Shown here piece after piece: positions 1-6,091 of a DNA stretch of 9,134 nucleotides; within the stretch, counting starts at the first letter, position 1, and every line of letters starts with the position of its first letter. The DNA is from Eutrophocola sp964490145 (GTDB taxonomy: Bacteria; Pseudomonadota; Gammaproteobacteria; Pseudomonadales; Pseudohongiellaceae): assembly GCA_964490145.1 (NCBI GenBank), contig CAZBBS010000103.1, positions 1 to 9,134 of the forward strand. The letters are read 5' to 3'. The translations under genes were made by a program, and so were the position numbers. Under the pieces are notes generated by a model. That model did no database searches and had not been told where the DNA came from. It saw only the letters and a list, made by a program, of their open reading frames with translations.

Positions 1-341
1 CACTTAAAGACGGGCGGGTGTCTTCTCATGTGGTCATTGGACGGGATGGCGATGTCTATCAAGCTGTCGCATTTGATAAGCGCGCGTGGCATGCGGGACA
101 GTCTGAATTTCAGGGTCGTGCACGGTGCAATGACTTTAGTATTGGAATCGAATTAATCGGACCCGAAGAGGGGCCTTTTACTGATGCTCAGTATCAGTCG
201 ATCAACACGGTTTGCAAAAGGTTGTGCGACGCTTATTCGATCAATCCGAGCCACATTGTTGGTCATCGCGATATTGCACCTGGCCGTAAGATCGATCCAG
301 GTGCAGATTTTGATTACGACAGGATTCGACCGCTCAGTTAA
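1..341 (+). CDS. ampD: AmpD-type 1,6-anhydro-N-acetylmuramyl-L-alanine amidase, 3' part
   Basis: C-terminal 112 residues of a zinc amidase of the Amidase_2 fold. The gene begins before the window and its frame opens at base 3. AmpD acts in the cytoplasm, cutting the lactyl-L-alanine bond of anhydro-muropeptides during cell-wall recycling. Seen in the sequence: the block FDKRAWHAGQSEFQGRARCN, the IGIELIGPE segment carrying the family's catalytic glutamate, and GHRDIAPGRKIDPG. That last segment supplies two of the three zinc ligands (His at 264-266, Asp at 294-296). The first zinc histidine would lie upstream of the window. The GTG at base 18 is internal (the family's VSSH segment) and is not a start. 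The C-terminus is slightly shorter than in E. coli AmpD. The stop overlaps the stop of the convergent AEC gene by 4 bases. No functional link to the rest of the window is apparent; it is probably the conserved chromosomal flank. Confidence 0.93.
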   Translation, partial: LKDGRVSSHVVIGRDGDVYQAVAFDKRAWHAGQSEFQGRARCNDFSIGIELIGPEEGPFTDAQYQSINTVCKRLCDAYSINPSHIVGHRDIAPGRKIDPGADFDYDRIRPLS

Positions 342-1231
342 AGGGGAGGAGCGAGGGCTAGAGCGAGCGGCATCCAAAAAATTGCACCGATATTTCCAAT
401 TAAAACAATCGATGCGACCCGAGTCGGTTCTTGGTTATAACGTTCTGCGACCATGTAGTTGAGAACTCCTGGGGGCAACGCTGCAAATAAGATAAAGATG
501 CTCCACTGTAGTGGATCGAGTTGCATCAGTGGTTCAAGCCCGTAAGCGATTAGTAATCCAATGATTGGGCAGAGAATAGCCGCGAATATCCCGACACCTA
601 GATCATTTGTTGTCACGTCTTGCATCCGGATACCGAGTGAAAATAGCATGAGTGGGATTACGATCTGTCCAAGCATGTCGATAGGAACAAGCACGACTTC
701 CGGAATAGCGGTATGCGTGAATCCAACTGCGAGCCCAGCGAAGGTCGCGAGAATGGTTGGGACAGAGATCCGGTTCAATACTTTTGCCCGGTGGTCAAGA
801 ATATAAAAGCCAAGTGTGAAGTGAATAAATTGTGAGACGATAAAAATCACGATCGCTGCGGGCATCGCAGTTTCACCGAAGGCCAACAAAACAAGTGGTA
901 ATGCGAGGTTGCCTGTGTTGGTAAACATCATGGGTGGAATTAGTGTTTTTGGCTGAATTCCTGTCAGTTTGCAGATTGGCCATACAAGGAGCCCCGAGCC
1001 TAATACGACTCCGACGGTACCAAGTGCAAGCGGTATGTATTCGGTCAGATCGACCGATTTCGCTGCCAGAACTGAAAAGATCAGCATCGGAACAAAGAGT
1101 TCCATGTTGATTTGATTCATTGTTGACATATTGGGGCGGCGCCATCGCCCATAGGCGTAGCCGATAATCACAACAATCAATACGGGAATGACGCTCCCGA
1201 GAATGCGGTCAAGAATGATGTCATTTGACAC
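338..1231 (-). CDS. AEC-family (auxin efflux carrier-type) permease
   Basis: 297-residue, almost entirely hydrophobic inner-membrane protein, the usual length for bacterial AEC carriers, with about ten predicted membrane segments. Seen motifs are NTGNLALPL (residues 105-113), PLMLFSLG (193-200) and PPGVLNYMVAERYNQEP (253-269), the conserved signatures of the fold in both halves. The start is GTG at 1231, supported by a GAAGGAC ribosome site about 7 bases upstream; no better ATG is present. It is the last gene of the minus-strand series, 65 bases after the FMN dehydrogenase, with a hairpin in the gap. Known AEC members move dicarboxylates and other organic anions (malate and malonate carriers are examples), so a role in exporting or exchanging a hydroxy- or oxo-acid handled by this cluster is a reasonable inference. 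The substrate cannot be read from sequence. There is no room for a separate terminator downstream because ampD ends inside its last codons. Confidence 0.9.
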   Translation of the reverse strand: MSNDIILDRILGSVIPVLIVVIIGYAYGRWRRPNMSTMNQINMELFVPMLIFSVLAAKSVDLTEYIPLALGTVGVVLGSGLLVWPICKLTGIQPKTLIPPMMFTNTGNLALPLVLLAFGETAMPAAIVIFIVSQFIHFTLGFYILDHRAKVLNRISVPTILATFAGLAVGFTHTAIPEVVLVPIDMLGQIVIPLMLFSLGIRMQDVTTNDLGVGIFAAILCPIIGLLIAYGLEPLMQLDPLQWSIFILFAALPPGVLNYMVAERYNQEPTRVASIVLIGNIGAIFWMPLALALAPPL

Positions 1232-1266
1232 GAGTTGCGTCCTTCAATATTCAATAATGGGGGCTG

Positions 1267-1287
1267 AACCCCACTGTCTGTGGGGTT
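1267..1287 (-). other. Hairpin between the FMN dehydrogenase and AEC genes
   Basis: Perfect 8-bp inverted repeat: AACCCCAC (1267-1274), 5-base loop, GTGGGGTT (1280-1287). It lies 9 bases after the dehydrogenase stop and 35 bases before the AEC start. Read on the minus strand it is followed by CAGCCCCC, not a U tract, so it does not look like a normal intrinsic terminator in the operon direction. The T-rich GTTATTT follows it only on the plus strand, where no upstream gene needs it. It may protect the 3' end of the dehydrogenase message or partly uncouple AEC expression. Structure certain, role inferred. Confidence 0.5.
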
Positions 1288-1296
1288 GTTATTTAC

Positions 1297-2454
1297 CTAT
1301 TTGCGGTGGAACCCGTCAGGAACGATAAGGATATCCTGATTGATATCGCTAATGCGAGTGCGTCCGCACAATCCCATCGTGGTATCGAGTTCTTTGTGGA
1401 TGACTTTGAGCGCATCGGTCACGCCTTGTTCGCCATTTGCGCCTAAGCCGTAGGTGTAAGCACGTCCGATCATTGTTCCTTTTGCGCCTAACGCGATGGC
1501 TTTCAGTACATCTTGGCCTGACCGAATACCACTATCAAACATGACTTCTGTTTTGTGACCCACGGCATCAACGATGTGTGAGAGCATTCGGATCGAGCTT
1601 GAGGCACCGTCAAGTTGACGGCCGCCGTGGTTGGAGACCACGATTGCATCTGCGCCGAGATCGGCCGCTTTTTTCGCATCTTCGGCGTCCAAGATTCCTT
1701 TCAAGATAACTTTGCCATCCCACATCTCCATGAGTTGGCCAATCCGTTTCCAATCGAGTGATTGGTCAAATGCTTCAGCGGTCCAGCTACTGAGTGACGA
1801 TGCATCACTGACGCCTTTGGCGTGACCCACAATGTTGCCGAAGAAGCGACGCTTGGTGCCGAGCATTTCGAGACCCCAGCTAACCTTGGTCATCATGTCG
1901 GCGATCGATTTGATTGTGAGCTTCGGCGGGGCGGATAGTCCGTTTTTTAAATCTTTATGTCGCTGTCCGAGCATTTGGAGGTCAACCGTGATAACAAGCG
2001 CTGAGCAATTTGCTGCTTTGGCTCGTTCCATGAGTCTGCGCATAAAGTCGTCGTCTTTTAATGTGTACACCTGAAACCAAAACGGATGGTCTGTGTGTGC
2101 AGCGACGTCTTCGATAGAACAGATTGACATCGTTGATAAGGTATATGGAATTCCGAATTTAGCAGCCGCTCGAGCAGCTTTGATTTCGCCGTCTGCGCAC
2201 TGCATGCCGGTGAGTCCGACCGGAGCGAGTGCAACCGGCATGGTCACGTCCTGTCCAACCATGGTTGTCTGGGTTGAACGACCTTCCATGTCGACAGCGA
2301 TCTTTTGACGGAAGTGTAGTTCTTGGAAGTCAGCGGTGTTTTCAAGAAAAGTCTGTTCTGTCCAACTGCCTGTTTCAGCGTAGTCGTAGAACATTTTGGG
2401 GACGCGGCGCTTGTAGATCTGTTTCAGATCTTCGATACAGGTAATAACCGACAT
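1297..2454 (-). CDS. lldD: FMN-dependent L-2-hydroxyacid (L-lactate type) dehydrogenase
   Basis: 385-residue member of the FMN alpha-hydroxy acid dehydrogenase/oxidase family (LldD, glycolate oxidase, mandelate dehydrogenase). These TIM-barrel enzymes oxidise an L-2-hydroxyacid to the 2-oxoacid, usually passing electrons to quinone. Visible: FYDYAETGS near the N-terminus (active-site Tyr region, 22-30), MPVALAPVGLTGM (72-84), STMS flavin loop (107-110), WFQVY (126-130), TVDLQMLGQRHKD (156-168), Lys252 in VILKGILD, the catalytic His276 and substrate Arg279 in VVSNHGGRQLDG, and the phosphate-binding DSGIRSG and IGRAYTYG segments. All key residues are intact. Start: ATG at 2454 has AAGGAAA 6 bases upstream. 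The open frame runs 19 codons further, to 2511, but that extension crosses an operator and has no family similarity. Two palindromic operators and a possible promoter lie just upstream, so it can be controlled separately from dctPQM. L-lactate is the likeliest substrate; glycolate or mandelate-type acids are not excluded. Confidence 0.92.
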   Translation of the reverse strand: MSVITCIEDLKQIYKRRVPKMFYDYAETGSWTEQTFLENTADFQELHFRQKIAVDMEGRSTQTTMVGQDVTMPVALAPVGLTGMQCADGEIKAARAAAKFGIPYTLSTMSICSIEDVAAHTDHPFWFQVYTLKDDDFMRRLMERAKAANCSALVITVDLQMLGQRHKDLKNGLSAPPKLTIKSIADMMTKVSWGLEMLGTKRRFFGNIVGHAKGVSDASSLSSWTAEAFDQSLDWKRIGQLMEMWDGKVILKGILDAEDAKKAADLGADAIVVSNHGGRQLDGASSSIRMLSHIVDAVGHKTEVMFDSGIRSGQDVLKAIALGAKGTMIGRAYTYGLGANGEQGVTDALKVIHKELDTTMGLCGRTRISDINQDILIVPDGFHRK

Positions 2455-2460
2455 ATGGAC

Positions 2461-2467
2461 TTTCCTT
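2461..2467 (-). promoter_or_regulatory. Ribosome binding site fixing the FMN dehydrogenase start
   Basis: Minus-strand AAGGAAA, part of a purine-rich GAGGAAAAGGAAA stretch, sits 6 bases before ATG 2454. It favours this ATG over the longer reading frame that begins at 2511. Confidence 0.75.
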
Positions 2468-2485
2468 TTCCTCGTAGCGGCAAAT

Positions 2486-2496
2486 TGGTCAGACCA
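2486..2496. promoter_or_regulatory. Operator palindrome, copy A (TGGTCAGACCA)
   Basis: Perfect 11-bp palindrome with 5-base arms around one central base, flanked by A/T on the left (aaat). It lies 32-42 bases upstream of the FMN dehydrogenase ATG and about 20 bases downstream of the expected transcription start. It resembles the TTGGTnnnACCAA boxes known for PdhR/LldR-type GntR regulators. Its centre is 66 bp from copy B, on the other side of the putative promoter. Probable repressor site for the GntR/FCD protein encoded from 8436. Confidence 0.8.
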
Positions 2497-2517
2497 GTAT
2501 GCCGTGATCACCCGCTA

Positions 2518-2546
2518 ATAATAGATCTTTAGCCGACGAGCAAAAA
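2518..2546 (-). promoter_or_regulatory. Possible sigma-70 promoter of the FMN dehydrogenase
   Basis: On the minus strand, TATTAT (2523-2518) is a good -10 (5 of 6). It is preceded at 17 bases by a poor -35, TTTTTG (2546-2541). The element lies between operator copies A and B, which adds plausibility. The -35 match is weak, so activity may depend on context or on another factor. Confidence 0.4.
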
Positions 2547-2551
2547 TTTTA

Positions 2552-2562
2552 TGGTCTGACCA
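2552..2562. promoter_or_regulatory. Operator palindrome, copy B (TGGTCTGACCA)
   Basis: Perfect copy of the 11-bp palindrome. It begins 6 bases after the stop codon of the small membrane protein gene and lies upstream of the putative dehydrogenase promoter (around -46). With copy A it brackets that promoter, the same kind of layout described for the two LldR operators around the E. coli lldPRD promoter. A bound protein could also impede read-through from the amidase/small-protein genes. Confidence 0.8.
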
Positions 2563-2568
2563 GTTGGG

Positions 2569-2769
2569 CTAGTCTTTCTTACGTACGACTTCATCCCAGA
2601 GATCGTACAGTGCCATTCCGAAAACGAATAATGTAACCAAAGCAAAAGGTAAACCGCCCCAGAATCCTGCGAATCCTGAAGAGATACTCTGTGATAATCC
2701 AAATACAAAAATTGCGAACAATGCAGTCGCGATAATGCCAATAATGAGTTGTAGGCGTTGTGGAAGCAT
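2569..2769 (-). CDS. Small two-helix membrane protein, unknown function
   Basis: 66 residues with two hydrophobic segments (about 8-28 and 36-55), a short N-terminus containing Arg5, and a charged tail ending DLWDEVVRKKD. By the positive-inside rule this suggests a hairpin with both ends in the cytoplasm. I do not recognise a family. Reality of the gene is supported by tight coupling: its ATG overlaps the amidase stop as TAATG, and a strong AAGGAG site lies 7 bases upstream (2777-2782). Other frames across this stretch give only Cys/Ser/Arg-rich shadow peptides. It sits between the amidase and the FMN dehydrogenase genes, so it may be an accessory subunit or anchor for the transporter or for the membrane-linked dehydrogenase. 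That is inference from position only. Confidence 0.72.
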   Translation of the reverse strand: MLPQRLQLIIGIIATALFAIFVFGLSQSISSGFAGFWGGLPFALVTLFVFGMALYDLWDEVVRKKD

Positions 2770-4103
2770 TAGTCTTCTCCTTCCTCAAATAAATGGGTCA
2801 TGAACCAATTCGCGGTTCTCAGTAAACGAGCATCATCCTTGTAGCGGCCAATCATTTGTAAGCCGATCGGAAGTCCGTTTTCTCCCTGCAAAATCGGGAG
2901 ATTCAAAGTGGGTAATCCAGCGAGAGTCCATACTGTGCAGAAAATTGGACTGCCTGTATGCCCTTCGCTCAAAAGAGGTGCCTCACCTGCTGCTGAAGGC
3001 GACAAAATGGCATCGAAGTCTTCAAAGAAGTTTCCGAAAAACTCGTTCAATGACTGTTTGATGCCAAGCGCTTCTTGATATTGGTCTTCAGAATACGCTT
3101 TGCCGTCAGCGAGCATTGCCTTCAGGGTATCCGACAATTGATCGTTGCCATACAAACCCATGGTCTCGAAAGCAGCCGCGGCTTCTTTCAAATGAATCGT
3201 ACGTTGTGCTTCGATGAGCTGATCGAAGACTGGCGGCGCTTCTAAGACCTCAACTCGTCCTTCAAGTGCCTCGGCAACTTCCCGGAATCCTTCTGTGCAC
3301 GCATGTGATTGAAGGTTGCTGTAGGGGAGCGTCATGATCGCAAAGTTGGGCTCAATTGGTGGATCTGACAGAAAGCCATCAACGCAAGCGGGTCGCGGCG
3401 CTGCAATACTATGCGGATCTCTGCTGTCGTGGATTGATAGCACATCGACCACTGTTGCAATGTCAGCAAGTGAAGCTGCAAACACACCCATTTGGTCAAG
3501 TGTTGGCGACTGCTCAAACACTCCAGTCCTCGAGATGATCCCAGCTGAAGGTTTCATGCCATAGACCCCGCAATAGGAAGCAGGACGAATGACGGAACCA
3601 TTAGTTTGTGAGCCGATTGCGATCGGTACTTCTCCAGCAGCTACCGCGGCTGCTGATCCAGCCGATGAACCGCCAGGAGAATGCTCAAGTGAGTGAGGAT
3701 TTTTTGTCCGAGCCGGATGCATGGCTGCAAATTCAGTCGTCTCAGTTTTACCAAGAATGACTGCGCCAGCAGCCTCTAATGCATCAACGAGTGCGGCATT
3801 GGCTTCAGATACCTCACCCATCAATTGTGAGCCACACCCGTGCGGCATGCCCTTGACTTCAATAATGTCTTTAAGACCGACTGGGCAGCCATGCAAACTA
3901 CCGAATGCACTACCATCCTTCCTTAGCCAGTCCATTGCATCTGCACGTTCGAGTGCGCGCTCGCGGTCGATAAATGACCACGCACCAATCGCTTCGTGAG
4001 ATTCGATTTGATCCAAGCAGTGTTCAGTCCACTGCCGAGCGGTCAATCGACCGTCGGCAATGGCTTCCACTGTTTCGGCAATCGTTTGCGCAGAGTCAGA
4101 CAT
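2769..4103 (-). CDS. Amidase-signature family hydrolase
   Basis: 444-residue serine hydrolase of the amidase signature (AS) family (GatA, FAAH, malonamidase, mandelamide hydrolase). Members hydrolyse carboxamides to the acid plus ammonia or an amine. The Ser-cisSer-Lys triad is visible: Lys78 in PVGLKD, cis-Ser146 in the PGGSSAGS segment, and nucleophile Ser170 in GSQTNGSVIRPASYCG. The 24-residue gap between the two serines matches FAAH. The C-terminal LAGLPTLNLP and LPIGLQMIG segments are also typical. No signal peptide, so cytoplasmic. Not GatA-like in context: no gatC or gatB nearby. Its ATG overlaps the dctM stop as TAATG and its own stop overlaps the next ATG, so it is translationally coupled to the transporter. 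The ribosome site is poor (GGAG about 13 bases away), consistent with coupling. Likely acts on something imported by the TRAP system, perhaps an amide of a hydroxy- or oxo-acid. Substrate unknown. Confidence 0.9.
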   Translation of the reverse strand: MSDSAQTIAETVEAIADGRLTARQWTEHCLDQIESHEAIGAWSFIDRERALERADAMDWLRKDGSAFGSLHGCPVGLKDIIEVKGMPHGCGSQLMGEVSEANAALVDALEAAGAVILGKTETTEFAAMHPARTKNPHSLEHSPGGSSAGSAAAVAAGEVPIAIGSQTNGSVIRPASYCGVYGMKPSAGIISRTGVFEQSPTLDQMGVFAASLADIATVVDVLSIHDSRDPHSIAAPRPACVDGFLSDPPIEPNFAIMTLPYSNLQSHACTEGFREVAEALEGRVEVLEAPPVFDQLIEAQRTIHLKEAAAAFETMGLYGNDQLSDTLKAMLADGKAYSEDQYQEALGIKQSLNEFFGNFFEDFDAILSPSAAGEAPLLSEGHTGSPIFCTVWTLAGLPTLNLPILQGENGLPIGLQMIGRYKDDARLLRTANWFMTHLFEEGED

Positions 4104-5464
4104 TATGGAATGTATGCTCCGAACAAGTAGTCAGGTAACCACAGTGCGATACCTGGGAACTGATAGAGCAAGACCATACTGAATAATACGATGCCCAAAT
4201 AGGGTAGTAATCCTTTGAAGATCTCCATCAATTCAATCTGGTTCTTCAATACACCCTTCAAGTAGTAGGCTGACATTGCCATCGGAGGTGTTAAGAACGA
4301 GGTCTGAAGGTTCAGCGCAACCAGCATCGCAAAGAAGTACGGGTTGACCCCAAAGTTATCGAGCATTGGCAAGAAAATTGGTACGAAAATAATCAAAATC
4401 TCTGACCATTCAAGCGGCCATCCCAGTACAAAGATGATTGCTTGTACCATGACCAAGAACTGCCACGGTGCTAGATCCATAGAAAGAACCCAGTGCTCAA
4501 TGACATCGTGTCCGCCAAGGTATGAGAACACAGATGCGAATGTCCATGATCCAACGAACAACCAGCACACCATCGCTGTTGCTTTGGCACACAAGAACAC
4601 ACTTTCTTGGATTTTCTGCCATGTAAGAGCGCGATAGAGTGCCGCTAGGATCATCGAACCAAGCGCGCCCATTGCTGCCGCTTCTGCGGGCGTTGCAAGC
4701 CCACCCAGAATGGACCCAAGAACTGTAAAAATCAGCACGGTCAGTGGTACAAATGAGATAAACAAGTCTTTGTATATCTCACCGACTGGCGGAATATCTT
4801 CTTTCGGCGGCTTCGGAGCGATCGACGGATTGAGGCTAACTCGTACGATTGCGTACACGATGTACAACCCAGCCAACAACAGACCTGGGAACATCGCAGC
4901 TGCGTACAGACGCAAAGGCGATAACTCAGCGATTGCTGCATAAACAATCAACATGATCGATGGTGGAATCAAAATGCCAAGTGTACCGCCGGCACAGATC
5001 ACACCTGCTGCAAACTTCTTGTCGTAGTTTGCTTTGGCCATTGCTGGGTAGGCGAGAAGGCCCATCAGCGTGACAACGGCACCAACAATTCCTGAGGCTG
5101 TTGAGAAAACAGCGCACGTGATCAGTGCAGCAATTGCCATTGACCCAGGGAGGTTATGTGCAGCCATCTGCAATGAGCGGAACAGTCTTCCGACGATATC
5201 GGCACGTTCAACCACATAGCCCATAAATAGGAATAATGGGATCGCGACCAATGTGTCGCTCTCCATAACAGAGTATGTATTTTGATTCAGCAGATAGAAA
5301 ATCTGGTTATCAAAAATTTCAGAAAATGTTTCTGGATTGTGCCAATACGCGTAATAACCAAAGCCGACACCCATGGCGACTAGCGTGAAGGCAATTGGGA
5401 AGCCTAGAAGTACAAATACTATGAATAGGCATAGCATCATGATGGCTACTTCAGGATTGGTCAT
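4103..5464 (-). CDS. dctM: TRAP transporter large permease (DctM)
   Basis: 453-residue polytopic inner-membrane protein, the large transport subunit of a tripartite ATP-independent periplasmic transporter, which couples solute entry to a sodium gradient. About twelve membrane segments are expected. Family marks seen: LVAIPLFLFMGYVVERA (72-88), the FSTASGIVGAVV stretch (120-131) in the conserved small-residue ion-site region, and GGTLGILIPPSIMLIVYA (159-176). A second-half repeat follows, with ATPAEAAAMG and a FLTPPMAMSAYYLKG motif. Length is slightly above the usual 425-440, partly from a loop of Pro/Lys around residue 215 (NPSIAPKPPKED). The start ATG overlaps the dctQ stop as ATGA, with GAGGAG about 9 bases upstream. 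Cotranscribed with dctQ and the amidase. Substrate is set by the DctP protein, not by this subunit. Confidence 0.96.
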   Translation of the reverse strand: MTNPEVAIMMLCLFIVFVLLGFPIAFTLVAMGVGFGYYAYWHNPETFSEIFDNQIFYLLNQNTYSVMESDTLVAIPLFLFMGYVVERADIVGRLFRSLQMAAHNLPGSMAIAALITCAVFSTASGIVGAVVTLMGLLAYPAMAKANYDKKFAAGVICAGGTLGILIPPSIMLIVYAAIAELSPLRLYAAAMFPGLLLAGLYIVYAIVRVSLNPSIAPKPPKEDIPPVGEIYKDLFISFVPLTVLIFTVLGSILGGLATPAEAAAMGALGSMILAALYRALTWQKIQESVFLCAKATAMVCWLFVGSWTFASVFSYLGGHDVIEHWVLSMDLAPWQFLVMVQAIIFVLGWPLEWSEILIIFVPIFLPMLDNFGVNPYFFAMLVALNLQTSFLTPPMAMSAYYLKGVLKNQIELMEIFKGLLPYLGIVLFSMVLLYQFPGIALWLPDYLFGAYIP

Positions 5465-6033
5465 GCCTTATTCTCCTCAGCTTCTTTCATCAATAGTTGT
5501 TCTGTCTCCTGAACGTCGCTCAGGCGATCCATCCACTTACCTTCTTTCATTGCACGAATGCAACGACAGATTTCGGCGAGACCTTGTAAAATCAACAGAA
5601 AGCCAGCCAAGGGTATGAGCGTCTTAAAGAAATAAATTTGAATACGAGCGGGACTATTCCAGCTCACTTCCTTATATCGCCAGCTATCACTCGCAATTTC
5701 CATTCCAAACCAGAATAGCGCAAGCATTCCTGGGAAAAAGAAAAGGACGTAAAGGGCGAAATCGATCCTAGCTTGCACTTTGACCGGGAAAAGTCGGTAA
5801 ACGAAGTCACCGCGAACATGCGCGTCCTGAGCGAGCGCGTAGGGCCCCGCCATTAGAAATAACGCACCGTACATTTGAATCATCACGTCCATCGCCCAGA
5901 CTGTGGGGGAGTTCAAGACATAACGAACGAATACTTCATATGAAACAGACAAAGTGAGGATCAGGATGCACCAACCAAAGGCACGACCCACCCATACACT
6001 CAGTCCTTCGATCGTGTAGACAAAGCGATCCAC
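5461..6033 (-). CDS. dctQ: TRAP transporter small permease (DctQ)
   Basis: 190-residue small membrane subunit of the TRAP transporter. Four hydrophobic segments are visible (about 18-38, 48-68, 88-112 and 134-156). The conserved AHVRGDFVYRLFP loop (71-83) follows the second helix, as in most DctQ proteins. The C-terminus is hydrophilic and Glu/Lys-rich. The start is GTG at 6033, with AAGGAG about 7 bases upstream; no ATG in a better place. It follows dctP after a 58-base gap holding a strong hairpin and overlaps dctM by 4 bases. DctQ pairs with DctM to form the membrane complex that accepts solute from the periplasmic DctP. Confidence 0.93.
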   Translation of the reverse strand: MDRFVYTIEGLSVWVGRAFGWCILILTLSVSYEVFVRYVLNSPTVWAMDVMIQMYGALFLMAGPYALAQDAHVRGDFVYRLFPVKVQARIDFALYVLFFFPGMLALFWFGMEIASDSWRYKEVSWNSPARIQIYFFKTLIPLAGFLLILQGLAEICRCIRAMKEGKWMDRLSDVQETEQLLMKEAEENKA

Positions 6034-6052
6034 TTAAATTCTCCTTGGAAAA

Positions 6053-6073
6053 CCCAGGGCGATATGCCCTGGG
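6053..6073 (-). terminator. Attenuator-like hairpin between dctP and dctQ
   Basis: Perfect 8-bp stem CCCAGGGC / GCCCTGGG with a 5-base loop, followed on the minus strand by TTTTCC and then at once by the dctQ ribosome site. The U run is short, so termination is probably partial. Such a site after the binding-protein gene typically lets DctP be made in excess over the membrane subunits, by partial termination or by stabilising the dctP message. Structure is seen; effect is inferred. Confidence 0.6.
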
Positions 6074-6091
6074 CATTTCACACTTGGTTGA

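Noticed and set aside
1267..1287. Intrinsic terminator of the minus-strand operon
   Set aside because: The stem is perfect, but the minus strand continues with CAGCCCCC instead of a U tract; kept only as a hairpin of uncertain role.
2455..2511. N-terminal extension of the FMN dehydrogenase by 19 codons
   Set aside because: It would run through operator copy A, has no ribosome site, and the added residues do not resemble the family. ATG 2454 has a good ribosome site and the expected LldD N-terminus.
2529..2788. Two other minus-strand open frames overlapping the small membrane protein
   Set aside because: They lack ribosome sites and coherent hydrophobic segments; only the 2569-2769 frame has the TAATG junction and AAGGAG.
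2769..4103. GatA subunit of the amidotransferase
   Set aside because: The Ser-cisSer-Lys core is shared, but there is no gatC or gatB beside it and the gene is coupled to a transporter operon, so a stand-alone amidase is more likely.
4401..4408. TCTGACCA, resembling half of the operator
   Set aside because: Only one arm is present and it lies inside the dctM coding region; probably chance.
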